A stretch of DNA of 32,601 nucleotides from Oscillospiraceae bacterium (GCA_015064315.1 SVSL01000018.1:1-32601); one strand, 5' to 3'. Shown: positions 8,472-16,652, counted from the stretch's first letter. Numbers and translations: made by a program. The notes: generated from the letters alone by a model not told the origin.

Positions 8472-8600
8472 TGTAGGGACCGGCGTCCTCGACGGTCCAA
8501 AATCAAAGGATTTCTAATTCGTGTCCGGCTACATACCAATAGCCATATAAAAAGCAAGTGCTTTTTTCTTCATGGACCGTCGGGGACGCCGGTCCCTACA
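8472..8600. repeat. Family B element, copy 2
   Basis: 129 bp from TGTAGGG to CCCTACA. Both end hairpins carry the GGACCG/CGGTCC stem. The interior has GGCTA/TAGCC, and a right-arm hairpin AAAAAGCA-AG-TGCTTTTT in place of the AAGCAA/TTGCTT arm of other copies. Confidence 0.75.
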
Positions 8601-8766
8601 AGACTTGAAGAGAATCGAACGAAAAAGCGTAGCCGTGTAATCCACGATTTCCGTTCCTCTTGATCGTAGGGGCGATTCATGAATCGCCCGTTTTTTCAAC
8701 GTCAAGATTTTTTACAGGCGGACGACCAAACACCACGCAAGCGTGGCAGTCGCCCCTACCTTATTC

Positions 8767-8811
8767 CCCTCTCACCCACCTGCGGTGGGAGCTCCCCCCA
8801 AGGGGAGCCTT
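8767..8811. repeat. Family E, single end
   Basis: CCCTCTC followed by two hairpins, CCCACC-TGC-GGTGGG and GCTCCCCCCAAGGGGAGC. It matches the left end of the complete E element at 25660-25811, where the corresponding stems are CCCGCC/GGCGGG and GCTCTCCC/GGGAGAGC. Confidence 0.65.
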
Positions 8812-8939
8812 TCGAAAAATTGCCCATTGGTGAAAAATTGAATCTCCATAAACGGACACGGCGATAGCCTTGAATCGCCCCGGAAACGATAAGGTCTTCG
8901 CTCCGTATCGGCGTGTTGATGCGGTTTGAATTTTTTGCC

Positions 8940-9067
8940 TGTAGGGACCGGCGTCCTCGACGGTCCGGAAAGCAACAAATTTTGCTTTTTATACGGCTAC
9001 CAATCATAGCCGGTTGCAAATTAAAAATTCTTTCGTTTCCGGACCGTCGGGGACGCCGGTCCCTACA
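8940..9067. repeat. Family B element, copy 3 (interior reversed relative to copy 1)
   Basis: 128 bp. Both ends carry GGACCG/CGGTCC. The AGCAACAAATTTTGCTTTTT half of the interior is next to the left end, whereas in copies at 270 and 18552 its reverse complement is next to the right end, although the outside flanks of this copy and the 18552 copy are the same. Confidence 0.75.
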
Positions 9068-9236
9068 AGGTTTGAGGAAAATCGGACAAAAGAGCGTAGC
9101 CGTGTAATCCACGATTTCCGTTCCTCTTGATCGTAGGGGCGATTCACGAATCGCCCGTTTAAAAAAATATCGAATCCGTACGGGCGGGCGATTCGTGAAG
9201 CGCCCCTACGGGTTTGCGCGTAATTTATCATTTTTG

Positions 9237-9520
9237 TGTCACCGCAAACTAACTTTGTGGAGCAGATGGGGTAGTGGCCCCCAGCTGCTCGCGGGAGCTA
9301 TTCTTCCCGTCCGTTTGAAAAACTAACAGAAAACAGTAACCCAATTAACGACAGAGGCAGAGCACCAAAACAAATAAAAAAACTTTTCTGTGAAAAGTTT
9401 TCGTTAACGTGCTTGCACGTTTTCTTTTCTCAAAAGGTGGCGCGGATCCAACGCCGCGCGGCGTTGGTCGCCCGTCGCAACGGGCGAAATCCCCCCACAC
9501 TCTCCGCAGACGACGAAATC
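9237..9520 (-). repeat. Family A element, type II, inverted, copy 3
   Basis: Read on the minus strand it has the same first four hairpins as type I (first stem CGCCCGT/ACGGGCG) but a different middle segment (GGTTTTGGTGCTCTGCCTC ... TTAATTGGGTTACTG). Its last stem is GCAGcTGGGG/CCCCAtCTGC, distinct from GCATTTTGGG/CCCAAAATGC elsewhere. It ends just upstream of the lct operon control region. Confidence 0.7.
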
Positions 9521-9523
9521 CCC

Positions 9524-9543
9524 TTTGTCAAGGTTTTGACAAA
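9524..9543. promoter_or_regulatory. Rex-like palindrome upstream of the lct operon
   Basis: The perfect inverted repeat TTTGTCAA-N4-TTGACAAA has the 8-4-8 architecture of redox-sensor Rex operators (TTGTnAA-N4-TTnACAA). Rex is known to control lactate dehydrogenase and ETF genes in Bacillota. It lies 39 bp upstream of the -35 box, which is far for simple occlusion. An alternative is an incidental hairpin left by the neighbouring repeats. Confidence 0.4.
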
Positions 9544-9582
9544 ATATTTACAAAATTGCAAAAAACGGAGGCGGTTTTTCTA

Positions 9583-9611
9583 TTTACTTTTACCAAAATG
9601 GATGATATAAT
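9583..9611 (+). promoter_or_regulatory. Sigma-A promoter of the lct operon
   Basis: TTTACT (9583-9588), a 17-bp spacer and TATAAT (9606-9611), with TG one base before the -10 (extended -10). Transcription should start near 9618, giving a leader of about 55 nt before the lctB start codon. Confidence 0.85.
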
Positions 9612-9673
9612 ATAAACTGGAAGAAAATGAACAAGATTCTAATTATGGAATCGAGAGCAGAAAGGATCGAAGC

Positions 9674-10462
9674 ATGAATATTTTAGTTTGCATCAAGCAG
9701 GTTCCGGGCTCCAATCACGTGGAGGTCGATCCCGTTACCGGCGTACTCAAGCGCGACGGTGTTGCGGGAAAGATGAACCCTTACGATTTATATGCCATTG
9801 AGCAGGCGTTGACGCTTACCGAGCAATACGGGGGAAGCGTAAAAACCATCACCATGGGTCCCCCTCAGGCAAGACGCGTGATCGAGGAATCGATCTGCAT
9901 GGGAGCCGAGGGTGGCACCGTGCTTTCCGACCGTAAATTCGCTGGAGCCGACGTGCTTGCCACCGCTTATACACTGTCGCAGGGCATTGAGAGAATGGGC
10001 AATTACGATCTCATTCTTTGCGGCAAACAGACCACCGACGGAGACACCGCGCAGGTGGGCGCAGAGGTTTCGGAATATCTGGGCATTCCCAATCTTTCCA
10101 ACGTGCTGTCCGTTGAGAGCGTGGAGGAGGATAGCATCACCGTGGTAACGTCACTGGACAACCGCGTGGTGACCCAGAGGGTCAAGCTTCCTTGTCTGCT
10201 TTCCATGGAAAGCGACGTCAATACCCCCCGTTTGCCTTCTTACAAGAGAAGACAGACCGTTACGGAGGACATGGTCTCTTTCCTTTCTTTTGCCGATTTT
10301 GCCGATCAGGACGCCAACCATTACGGTTTGAACGGCTCGGCAACTCAGGTGGAGAGAATCTTCCCGCCCGAGAAGAACACCGAGAAGCATAGCATCACGG
10401 GAAGCGCCGCCGAGCAAACGCAGGGGCTTTTCGATCTGATCACCGCGCGCAAGCTCATTTAA
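9674..10462 (+). CDS. lctB: Electron transfer flavoprotein beta subunit of a lactate dehydrogenase complex
   Basis: A 262-residue EtfB, start MNILVCIKQVPGS, typical length. It binds a flavin/nucleotide between its own core and EtfA. The segment DGDTAQVG at 122-129 is of the kind found in electron-bifurcating ETFs, where the beta subunit holds the bifurcating FAD and receives or donates electrons at NAD(H). The start at 9674 has AGAAAGGA nearby (9658-9665). It is the first gene of a three-gene operon; the ETF alpha start codon lies 11 nt after its stop. The order matches lctBCD of Acetobacterium woodii, in which lactate oxidation with NAD+ is driven by co-oxidation of reduced ferredoxin. Assignment to lactate rather than another 2-hydroxyacid is inference from this order. 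Confidence 0.88.
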   Translation: MNILVCIKQVPGSNHVEVDPVTGVLKRDGVAGKMNPYDLYAIEQALTLTEQYGGSVKTITMGPPQARRVIEESICMGAEGGTVLSDRKFAGADVLATAYTLSQGIERMGNYDLILCGKQTTDGDTAQVGAEVSEYLGIPNLSNVLSVESVEEDSITVVTSLDNRVVTQRVKLPCLLSMESDVNTPRLPSYKRRQTVTEDMVSFLSFADFADQDANHYGLNGSATQVERIFPPEKNTEKHSITGSAAEQTQGLFDLITARKLI

Positions 10463-10472
10463 GGAGGCAGAC

Positions 10473-11678
10473 ATGGGATACTTAAAGATCAATCAAAATC
10501 TGGTAACGGATGAAAACGCCGCTACCCTTGGAAAGCTCTGCCCCTTTGGCGCGTTCTCTTATGCCGACGGCAAGCTGGAGATCAATTCGGCTTGCAAGAT
10601 GTGCAAGATGTGCGTGCGCAAGGGACCTGCAGGCGTGGTGGAATTTGTGGAAGAAGAGCCTGCCGGCGAAAAGCTGGATAAATCCCTTTGGAGAGGCGTT
10701 TGCGTTTACGCCGACCACGATGGCGAAAGGATCCACCGCGTAACCTACGAGCTGATTGGAAAGGCAAGAGAGCTTGCCGCCGTGATAGACCATCCCGTTT
10801 ACGCCCTGCTCATCGGTGCCAACGTGGAAAAATTCGCAAATCAGCTGCTCCGCTACGGCGTGGATAAGGTGTTCGTTTACAATGATGCCGCGCTGAAGGA
10901 TTTCCGCGTAGAGACTTACACCGCCGCATTCTATGATTTCATCGAGCAAATCAAGCCCTCCAGTATTCTGGTGGGCGCAACCAATCTGGGACGCCAGCTG
11001 GCGCCTCGCGTAGCCGCAAGATGCCACGCGGGTCTTACCGCCGACTGTACGGTGCTGGAAATGAAGGAAAATACCGATCTTGTGCAGATCCGTCCCGCAT
11101 TTGGCGGCAACATCATGGCGCAAATCATTTCCACCAACCACCGTCCTCAGTTCTGCACCGCAAGATATAAGGTCTTTTCCGAGCCCAAGCCCGTGGACGA
11201 TCCCCACGGCGAGGTGATCTCCATGACCGTCAAGCCCGAGATGCTCAAGAGCGGTATCGAGATCCTGTCTTCGGTGGAAAAGCCCAAGGATATTGATATT
11301 TCCGAGTCCGATGTCATCGTTGCCGTAGGACGCGGCGCTGCAAGTGAATCGCTTCGCGCCATGGCAAAGGAGCTTGCGGATGCTCTGGGCGGCGTTCTTG
11401 CTTGCACAAGACCTCTGGCGGAGGCAAACGTTCTTGACGCCAAGCATCAGATCGGTCTTTCGGGGCGAACCGTAAAGCCCAAGTTCATTCTGTGCCTTGG
11501 AATTTCGGGCGCGGTACAATTTGCCGCAGGCATGAAATCCTCGGACTGCATCGTTGCCGTAAACACCGATGCCACAGCACCCATCTTTGACGTTGCCCAC
11601 TACGGAATCGTGGGAGACGTGAACGAAATCCTGCCGGAACTGCTGGCAAAGATCAAGGAGGCAAAGGCAGATGTATAA
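10473..11678 (+). CDS. lctC: Electron transfer flavoprotein alpha subunit with N-terminal iron-sulfur domain
   Basis: A 401-residue EtfA, about 70-80 residues longer than a plain alpha subunit because of an N-terminal extension. That extension has four cysteines (C23, then C41-x2-C44-x2-C47 in SACKMCKMC), consistent with one [4Fe-4S] cluster, as in LctC-type proteins where it is proposed as the ferredoxin electron entry. The C-terminal FAD domain is recognised by [20 protein letters not shown] at about 330-349, followed by a conserved [26 protein letters not shown] (10461-10467) precedes the start. The 3' end overlaps the lctD start by 8 nt, suggesting translational coupling. Confidence 0.9.
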   Translation: MGYLKINQNLVTDENAATLGKLCPFGAFSYADGKLEINSACKMCKMCVRKGPAGVVEFVEEEPAGEKLDKSLWRGVCVYADHDGERIHRVTYELIGKARELAAVIDHPVYALLIGANVEKFANQLLRYGVDKVFVYNDAALKDFRVETYTAAFYDFIEQIKPSSILVGATNLGRQLAPRVAARCHAGLTADCTVLEMKENTDLVQIRPAFGGNIMAQIISTNHRPQFCTARYKVFSEPKPVDDPHGEVISMTVKPEMLKSGIEILSSVEKPKDIDISESDVIVAVGRGAASESLRAMAKELADALGGVLACTRPLAEANVLDAKHQIGLSGRTVKPKFILCLGISGAVQFAAGMKSSDCIVAVNTDATAPIFDVAHYGIVGDVNEILPELLAKIKEAKADV

Positions 11679-13062
11679 TCAGATCACGCAAAAAGAGATA
11701 GACGCCCTTAAAATTCTGGCGGGAGCCGATGCGGTTTTTGCCGGTGAGGAGATCAATTCCGATTACTCCCACGACGAGCTGGGAGGCGTTAGCCGTATGC
11801 CCGACGTGCTCATCAAGGCAAGGAGCACCGAGCAGATCGCGGCGGTTATGAAATTCGCGTATGAAAACACCATTCCCGTAACGGTTCGCGGAAGCGGAAC
11901 CGGTCTTGTTGGAGCGGCAGTACCCATAGAGGGCGGAATCCTTTTGGAAACCACGGGCATGAACAAGATCCTCGAATTGGACCGCGACAACCTGACGGTT
12001 ACGGTTCAGCCCGGCGTGCTGCTCATGGAGCTTGCCGCCTTTGCCGAGGAGAACGATTTTCTCTATCCCCCGGATCCCGGTGAAAAATCGGCTACCATTG
12101 GCGGAAACATCTCTACCAACGCAGGCGGCATGAGAGCCGTCAAGTACGGCGTTACAAGAGACTACGTCCGTGCACTGACCGTGGTGCTTCCCACGGGCGA
12201 GATCCAGCAGCTGGGTGCCAAGGTGGCAAAGAACAGCTCGGGATACAGCCTCAAGGATCTGATCATCGGCTCAGAGGGCACCCTTGCCATCATCACCGAG
12301 GCGATCTTAAAGCTGGTTCCCCTGCCCAAGTCCTCCATCAGCCTCTTGGTTCCGTTCCCCGATATGAAGAGCGCCATTGAGGCGGTTCCCAAGATCATCC
12401 GTTCCAAGGTGACGCCCACGGCAATCGAATATATGTCGAGGGATACCATCCTCTTCTCCGAGAGCTATCTGGGCAAGAAATTCCCCGATACCAAGAACGA
12501 TGCTTACATTCTGCTCACCTTTGACGGAAATACCGACGCGCAGGTGGAAAACGATCTCAAAACCGTTGCAGACCTCTGCCTTGAGATCGGCGCTTTGGAT
12601 GCTTACATCGTGGATACCGAGGAACGAAAGAAATCGGTATGGTCGGCAAGAGGCGCGTTTTTGGAGGCGATCAAGGCTTCCACCACCGAGATGGATGAAT
12701 GTGACGTGGTAGTTCCCGGAAGTCAGGTAGACGAATTCATCAAGTACACCCATCAGCTTGCTAAGGAGATCGGCGTACGCATTCCCAGCTTTGGACACGC
12801 GGGCGACGGAAACCTGCACGTTTACATCTGCCGCGACGCGCTAAACGATGCCGAGTGGGAAAAGACGCTGGAGGTATGCTTTGACAGAATGTACCAAAAG
12901 GCGCAGGAGCTGGGCGGACTGGTTTCGGGCGAGCACGGAATCGGCCACGCCAAGAAGGGATATCTGCACCGCCAGTACGGTGAAACGCCCATGCAGCTGA
13001 TGCGCGGCATCAAGGCTGTTTTTGACCCCAAGAACATCCTCAATCCCGGAAAGATCGTATAA
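11671..13062 (+). CDS. lctD: FAD-linked 2-hydroxyacid (lactate) dehydrogenase subunit
   Basis: A 463-residue GlcD/LctD-type flavoprotein. The N-terminal FAD-binding PCMH domain (about 40-215) shows [15 protein letters not shown] at 71-85 and [20 protein letters not shown] at 132-151. The C-terminal oxidase domain contains [12 protein letters not shown] (His376, His383) and [13 protein letters not shown] near 420-432, the metal and substrate motifs of this family. It is expected to oxidise lactate to pyruvate and hand electrons to the ETF encoded by the two genes before it. AAGGAGG at 11655-11661 sits inside lctC, nine bases before the start. No lactate permease or racemase gene follows; the operon ends in a terminator at 13067. 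Glycolate or another 2-hydroxyacid remains possible. Confidence 0.9.
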   Translation: MYNQITQKEIDALKILAGADAVFAGEEINSDYSHDELGGVSRMPDVLIKARSTEQIAAVMKFAYENTIPVTVRGSGTGLVGAAVPIEGGILLETTGMNKILELDRDNLTVTVQPGVLLMELAAFAEENDFLYPPDPGEKSATIGGNISTNAGGMRAVKYGVTRDYVRALTVVLPTGEIQQLGAKVAKNSSGYSLKDLIIGSEGTLAIITEAILKLVPLPKSSISLLVPFPDMKSAIEAVPKIIRSKVTPTAIEYMSRDTILFSESYLGKKFPDTKNDAYILLTFDGNTDAQVENDLKTVADLCLEIGALDAYIVDTEERKKSVWSARGAFLEAIKASTTEMDECDVVVPGSQVDEFIKYTHQLAKEIGVRIPSFGHAGDGNLHVYICRDALNDAEWEKTLEVCFDRMYQKAQELGGLVSGEHGIGHAKKGYLHRQYGETPMQLMRGIKAVFDPKNILNPGKIV

Positions 13063-13066
13063 TAAG

Positions 13067-13098
13067 AAGAACCGCTTTCAAAAGAAGGCGGTTCTTTT
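13067..13098 (+). terminator. Rho-independent terminator of the lct operon
   Basis: Stem AAGAACCGC (13067-13075) / GCGGTTCTT (13088-13096) with a run of T to 13098, four bases after the lctD stop. Confidence 0.88.
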
Positions 13099-13101
13099 GT
13101 C

Positions 13102-13290
13102 ATGTTCGCACTGCACCCAGTTTGAAAGTTTTGGTCGGTTATCGATGTTCGCACTGCACCCAGTATGAAAGTTTTGGTCAAGCTTTTTTAAAAGCTTGTG
13201 GGGTGGAGGGGCGAAGCCCTCCTCGCCCGTCGCAACGGGCGAAATACCCCAAACGGCGTTTCTTTTTTGATAACTTTTTTCTTTGCGCCT
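13102..13290. repeat. Direct 43-bp duplication leading into family F repeat, copy 2
   Basis: ATGTTCGCACTGCACCCAGT occurs at 13102 and again at 13145, each followed by GAAAGTTTTGGTC. The second leads into family F: AAGCTTTTTTAAAAGCTT, GAGGGGCGAAGCCCTC and CGCCCGTCGCAACGGGCG. The last stem differs from the CGCGCTC/GAGCGCG stem of copy 1 (2873) while position and loop are kept. Confidence 0.7.
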
Positions 13291-13422
13291 CTGGTGTCAA
13301 AGAAAAAAGTGGCTAAGGAGCTTCGTCTGTTTAGAGACGGGCGAACACAGTTCGCCCCTACGGTCGAACAAGGCGAGCATGTCGATTGCGAGCGGAAATT
13401 TGTTCGTTTTCGGGTTGTCGAG

Positions 13423-13501
13423 TTCTCGTTGCGACTCGGTCACGCTCGCGTTCTGACACCACACCGTGGTGTCATTCATTACGCTCGCGCCGCTTTGCTA
13501 C
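13423..13501. repeat. Family D module, copy 4, nested in a hairpin loop
   Basis: Short form by its left part, but carrying the TGACACCAC-ACC-GTGGTGTCA central hairpin of the long copy 2. The host is a B-end type hairpin closing on CGTCGACCC. The combination shows that left part and centre reassort between copies. Confidence 0.72.
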
Positions 13502-13732
13502 GTCGACCCCTACAATTGAATTGCGCCTATGGTGTCAAAGAAACAGCGGCTAAGGGATTTAGGCGTTTTAAGGGCGGACGACCGATGGTCGCCCCTACGA
13601 TCCATTTTTTCACCATATCAATACGCCGATGCGGTTAAACATTTTGCCTGTAGGGGGCGACGTCCTCGACGCCCCGGAAACGATGGTTTTTTGCTCCGTA
13701 TCGGTGTGTCGATGCGGTTTGAACTTTTTGCC

Positions 13733-13861
13733 TGTAGGGACCGGCGTCCTCGACGGTCCAAAAAACAAAAGAATTTTGGAATTGCATTTGGCTGTTATTT
13801 GTAGCCACACGCAAAGCAAACACTTTTTCTTCTTGGACCGTCGAGGACGCCGGTCCCTACA
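13733..13861. repeat. Family B element, copy 4
   Basis: 129 bp, GGACCG/CGGTCC at both ends. The left interior arm resembles that of the 22004 copy, and the right arm resembles the reverse complement of the left arm of the 270 copy, so it looks like a recombinant of interior arms. Confidence 0.7.
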
Positions 13862-14053
13862 AGGTTTGAGGGGAATCGAACGAAAGAGCGTAGCCGTGTA
13901 ATCCACGATTTCCGTTCCTCTTGATCGTAGGGGCGATTCATGAATCGCCCGTTTTAAAAATGATTGAATCCGTATGGACGGGCGAAAAGTGAATCGCCCC
14001 TACGATCCATTTTTTCACCATATCAATACGCCGATGCAGTTAAACATTTTGCC

Positions 14054-14181
14054 TGTAGGGACCGGCGTCCTCGACGGTCCGGAGAGCAACAAATTTTGCT
14101 TTTTAAACGGCTACCAATCATAGCCGGTTGCAAATTAAAAATTCTTTCGTTTTAGGGGCGTCGAGGACGTCGCCCCCTACA
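14054..14181. repeat. Family B element, copy 5
   Basis: 128 bp. Left end GGACCG/CGGTCC, right end GGGGCG/CGCCCC, the opposite arrangement to the 270 copy. The interior is in the same orientation as the 8940 copy. Confidence 0.72.
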
Positions 14182-14230
14182 AGGTTTGAGGAAAATCGGA
14201 CGATCAGCACGCCTTTGGTCTACAACCTGC

Positions 14231-14256
14231 AAAAAGCCACCCTTTGGTGGCTTTTT
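14231..14256. terminator. Bidirectional terminator downstream of the XRE gene
   Basis: Perfect 11-bp stem AAAAAGCCACC (14231-14241) / GGTGGCTTTTT (14246-14256), six bases beyond the XRE stop codon on the minus strand. Read on the minus strand it ends in TTTTT. Confidence 0.85.
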
Positions 14257-14262
14257 GGAAAT

Positions 14263-14601
14263 TCAATTCTTTTTATATTTTTCCATTTCAAGCAAAAGGC
14301 GATAAAGCTGTTCTTGTTCTTTTTTCGTCTTTTCGGAGAGAAATTCGTAGCATTCCAAGGGAATATTGCGCGTTCCTTCCTCTTGGGCTCCAAGCTTTTC
14401 AAACAGCCTTGACAACGGAACGTTCAAAGCCTTTGAAATTTTTTCAAGGCTTTCTATTGTAGCATTTTTCTCCCCTCGCTCAACTTGACCGATATATGTG
14501 GGATGAAAATCCGAAAGCTCCGCCAGCGTTTCCTGACTCCATCCCTTTGACATTCTGTAATTTCTGATTCGTTGACCTACAATCTTTGCAATATCACTCA
14601 T
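14263..14601 (-). CDS. XRE-family helix-turn-helix transcriptional regulator
   Basis: A 112-residue cytoplasmic DNA-binding protein. An N-terminal Cro/C1-type HTH occupies about residues 5-62, with the recognisable WSQETLAELSDFHPTYIGQV and ERGEKNATIESLEKISKAL. The remaining ~45 residues are charged and probably helical (EFLSEKTKKEQEQLYRLLLE), perhaps for dimerisation. The start at 14601 is preferred because a GGAAGGGGGG run sits six bases upstream; an in-frame GTG at 14619 would place that run inside the gene. It is divergent from the SLOG-like gene, with 152 bp between the start codons, and operator-like palindromes in both promoters suggest it represses itself and its neighbour. The pair is visibly AT-richer than flanking genes, suggesting acquisition. 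Confidence 0.9.
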   Translation of the reverse strand: MSDIAKIVGQRIRNYRMSKGWSQETLAELSDFHPTYIGQVERGEKNATIESLEKISKALNVPLSRLFEKLGAQEEGTRNIPLECYEFLSEKTKKEQEQLYRLLLEMEKYKKN

Positions 14602-14623
14602 AATAAACCCCCCTTCCACCTAC

Positions 14624-14652
14624 TTTATATATAGTCTATAAATATTAAAACA
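14624..14652 (-). promoter_or_regulatory. Predicted promoter of the XRE gene
   Basis: On the minus strand, TGTTTT, a 17-bp spacer and TATAAA. The -35 is weak. The palindrome TATAGTCTATA (14630-14640) lies in the spacer, next to the -10. Confidence 0.5.
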
Positions 14653-14669
14653 GATTTTCTATAGACTAT
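14630..14669. promoter_or_regulatory. Paired operator-like palindromes between divergent genes
   Basis: TATAGTCTATA (14630-14640) and CTATAGACTAT (14659-14669) are related near-palindromes with centres about 29 bp apart; ATAGTCTATA and TATAGACTAT are exact reverse complements. The first lies inside the predicted XRE promoter and the second touches the -35 of the SLOG-like gene. A weaker partial match (ATACTATA) overlaps the -10 near 14693-14700. This is the expected layout for a repressor controlling both directions. Confidence 0.6.
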
Positions 14670-14697
14670 TGATATTTTCCCTCGTTGGTGATATACT
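14669..14697 (+). promoter_or_regulatory. Sigma-A promoter of the SLOG-like gene
   Basis: TTGATA (14669-14674), a 17-bp spacer and TATACT (14692-14697). Start near 14704, leader about 50 nt. Confidence 0.75.
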
Positions 14698-14753
14698 ATA
14701 AATATGATTTCTTGTTTTTTTGTATTTATAGTGTTGAAAAGAGGTCGAATGTA

Positions 14754-15212
14754 ATGAATAATTTTACAGTTTCTTTCTTTGGACATCGAAAAATAAAGGA
14801 CCTGCAACAGTTAGACGAATGCCTCGCCCCCATGATAAAAAAGCTGATACAAACAAAACCATACGTAACCTTTCTAATCGGACGAAACGGCGAATTTGAC
14901 GAATATGCGGCATCAGTAATTAAGCGTGCGCAAAGAGAACTGGGGAAGGAAAATAATGAACTTACCTTGGTACTTCCATATACAGTAGCAAATCTTCCAT
15001 ATTATGAAAGATATTACGACTATATTACCATACCCGAGAGCGTGGACTGCGCGCATCCAAAATCCGCGATCACATTAAAAAACAGATGGATGATCGATCA
15101 ATCGGATCTTGTCATTTTTTTCGTTAAAAATGACGTTGGCGGCGCACATACGGCAATGAAATATGCTAAAAAATCAAGCAAACATATGATCAATCTTGCA
15201 AATATCATTTGA
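14754..15212 (+). CDS. Small SLOG/Rossmann-fold-like protein of unknown function
   Basis: A 152-residue soluble protein, start MNNFTVSFFGHRKI. It resembles small members of the SLOG (SMF/DprA-LOG) superfamily, which bind nucleotides or nucleotide-derived ligands. Supporting features are the N-terminal FFGHR (8-12), LIGRNGEFDEYAASVIKRA in the middle, and a C-terminal SDLVIFFVKNDVGGAHTAMK strand-loop-helix with GGAHTA. Function is unknown; related families include YpsA-like proteins and ligand-sensing domains of defence systems, but nothing here proves such a role. The start at 14754 has AAAGAGG about ten bases upstream. It is alone on its transcript and paired divergently with the XRE regulator. 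Codon use is AT-rich compared with hisS next door. Confidence 0.7.
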   Translation: MNNFTVSFFGHRKIKDLQQLDECLAPMIKKLIQTKPYVTFLIGRNGEFDEYAASVIKRAQRELGKENNELTLVLPYTVANLPYYERYYDYITIPESVDCAHPKSAITLKNRWMIDQSDLVIFFVKNDVGGAHTAMKYAKKSSKHMINLANII

Positions 15213-15225
15213 GCGATCTGTATCA

Positions 15226-15269
15226 AAGAGTTTTTCTCGACTGTCAAGTCGCGAAAGACTCTTTTTTTC
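15226..15269 (+). terminator. Rho-independent terminator of the SLOG-like gene
   Basis: A long hairpin: AAGAGT ... CGAC, a TGTCAA loop, GTCG ... ACTCTT, followed by a seven-T run. It lies 13 nt after the stop codon. Confidence 0.8.
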
Positions 15270-15290
15270 TTAAAAATCCCCCGTATCCTA

Positions 15291-15319
15291 TTGCATTTTC
15301 TTCACTTTTCTGTTATAAT
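15291..15319 (+). promoter_or_regulatory. Sigma-A promoter of hisS
   Basis: TTGCAT (15291-15296), 17-bp spacer, TATAAT (15314-15319), with TG one base upstream of the -10. The expected start is near 15326, so the leader is short (about 28 nt) and has no room for a T-box riboswitch. Confidence 0.85.
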
Positions 15320-15353
15320 AAAATGGAATATATTTTTTAACGAGGTAACCATT

Positions 15354-16652
15354 ATGAGCGAAAAGCTTTCTACCAACCCTTACAAGGGCACAAGAGATTT
15401 CTACCCCCGCGAGATGCGTTTGCGCAACTGGTTCTTCGGGGTGATCCGTGACGTTCTGGAAAACTCCGCATTTGACGAATACAACGGTCCTATGCTGGAA
15501 TCCCTCGAGCTTTACGCCGCCAAGAGCGGAGAAGAGCTTGCCTGCGAGCAGACCTATAATTTCTTTGACAGAGGCGAGCGTCACCTTGCCATCCGTCCCG
15601 AAATGACTCCCACCGTGGCGCGTATGGTGGCAGGCAAAATGGGAGAATTGAACTTCCCCCTGCGCTGGTTCTCGATCCCCAATATGTACCGCTACGAGCG
15701 TCCTCAGCGCGGCAGACTCCGCGAGTTCTGGCAGATCAACGTGGATATCTTCGGCTGTGATTCCTATGAAGCCGATCTGGAGTGCATCATCAGTGCCATC
15801 AACATTCTGCGCGCGTACGGCGCGGATGAGTCCATGTTCACGGTTCACATCAACAACCGCCGTTTCTTCAATGACGTTATTTCCGCCATTGCGGGAACCG
15901 ACACCGAGGGAAGCCGCAAGGTCTCCAAGGTGATTGACCGCAAGAACAAGATTCCGCGCGAGGCTTACGAAAAAGAGCTGATCGAGCTGGGACTTTCCGA
16001 GGAGCAGATCGCAAAAATCGATTCTCTTTACACCATGGGCGTTGAAGAAGCCACCGCTATTTGTCCCGAATCTCAGGGCTCCAAAGAGCTGAGCCAGCTC
16101 TTTGAAATGCTCAAAAAGACAGGACTTGACCGCTTCTGCACCTTTGATTTTGGTATCATTCGCGGTCTGGATTACTACACCGGCACCGTATTTGAGGTTT
16201 TTGACAACGCGCCTGAAAACAACCGCGCCATGTTCGGTGGCGGCAGATACGACAATCTGGTAGGACTCTTTGTCAAGAACGCCAAGGTTTCGGGCGTTGG
16301 CTACGGCATGGGCGACGTAACGCTGGAGAACTTCCTCTTTACCCACAAGCTGGTGCCCGAAAAATTCGGCAACGGCATTAAGGTTCTCGTTACCCGCTTT
16401 GACGACGTCCCCTACGAAAGCTACATCGCGCTGGTGGAAAAGCTCCGCGATGCAGGCATTACCGCATCGGTTTACCTTGGCAGCAAAAAATTCGGCAAGC
16501 AGATCGACTTTGCGGTCAAGGAGGAATATTCCCACGTCATCACCATGGGCGGCGACGAGCTCTCTCGCGGTGTGGTTCGTCTCAAGGATCTTACCACCCG
16601 TGAAGAAAGCGAGCTGACGGTGGACGCCGCCATCGCAGCGCTCAAGGCATGA
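15354..16652 (+). CDS. hisS: Histidyl-tRNA synthetase
   Basis: A 432-residue class II aminoacyl-tRNA synthetase that charges tRNA-His with histidine. Class II motif 2 is seen in RWFSIPNMYRYERPQRGRLR and EFWQINVDIFG; the histidine-specific signature is RGLDYYTGTVFEV; motif 3 is the GGGRYDNLVGLF region. The last ~90 residues form the anticodon-binding domain (KVLVTRFDDVPYESYIALVE onward). Length is usual. The start at 15354 (MSEKLSTNPYKGTRDFYP) has GAGGT at 15342-15346. Its stop overlaps the start of the alpha/beta hydrolase gene by four bases (ATGA), implying one transcript. Confidence 0.97.
   Translation: MSEKLSTNPYKGTRDFYPREMRLRNWFFGVIRDVLENSAFDEYNGPMLESLELYAAKSGEELACEQTYNFFDRGERHLAIRPEMTPTVARMVAGKMGELNFPLRWFSIPNMYRYERPQRGRLREFWQINVDIFGCDSYEADLECIISAINILRAYGADESMFTVHINNRRFFNDVISAIAGTDTEGSRKVSKVIDRKNKIPREAYEKELIELGLSEEQIAKIDSLYTMGVEEATAICPESQGSKELSQLFEMLKKTGLDRFCTFDFGIIRGLDYYTGTVFEVFDNAPENNRAMFGGGRYDNLVGLFVKNAKVSGVGYGMGDVTLENFLFTHKLVPEKFGNGIKVLVTRFDDVPYESYIALVEKLRDAGITASVYLGSKKFGKQIDFAVKEEYSHVITMGGDELSRGVVRLKDLTTREESELTVDAAIAALKA

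Larger units (their letters stand above)
7661..9520. repeat. Composite repeat island 1 (A-I, A-I, B units, E half, inverted A-II)
   Basis: An 1.86-kb gene-free block bounded by family A elements in opposite orientation. Left: two tandem type I A elements (7681-7925, 7937-8260). Middle: single B-end hairpins (8307-8328, stem GGACCG; 8392-8413, stem GGGTCG), B elements at 8472 and 8940, C-type palindromes (8670-8689, 9186-9205), and one end of family E (8767-8811). Right: an inverted type II A element (9237-9520). The same order A-I / B / C / inverted A-II recurs at 18010-19117 and 21719-22496. Open frames inside encode only repeat translations. Confidence 0.8.
13291..14230. repeat. Gene-free repeat island between lctD and the XRE gene
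   Basis: It holds, in order, a C unit with the GAACACAGTTC palindrome, a D module (13423-13501), a C unit with GACCGATGGTC, a single B-end hairpin with the GGGGCG/CGCCCC stem (13654-13675), a B element (13733-13861), the C-type palindromes GGGCGATTCATGAATCGCCC (about 13931-13950) and a mismatched relative at about 13979-13998, and a second B element (14054-14181). I see no gene here. Confidence 0.75.

Noticed and set aside
7681..9520. Degraded transposase genes within the composites
   Set aside because: I looked for long frames or transposase motifs in the three composites and found only repeat-derived frames on both strands.
15320..15353. T-box leader for hisS
   Set aside because: The distance from the promoter to the start codon is only about 28 nt.
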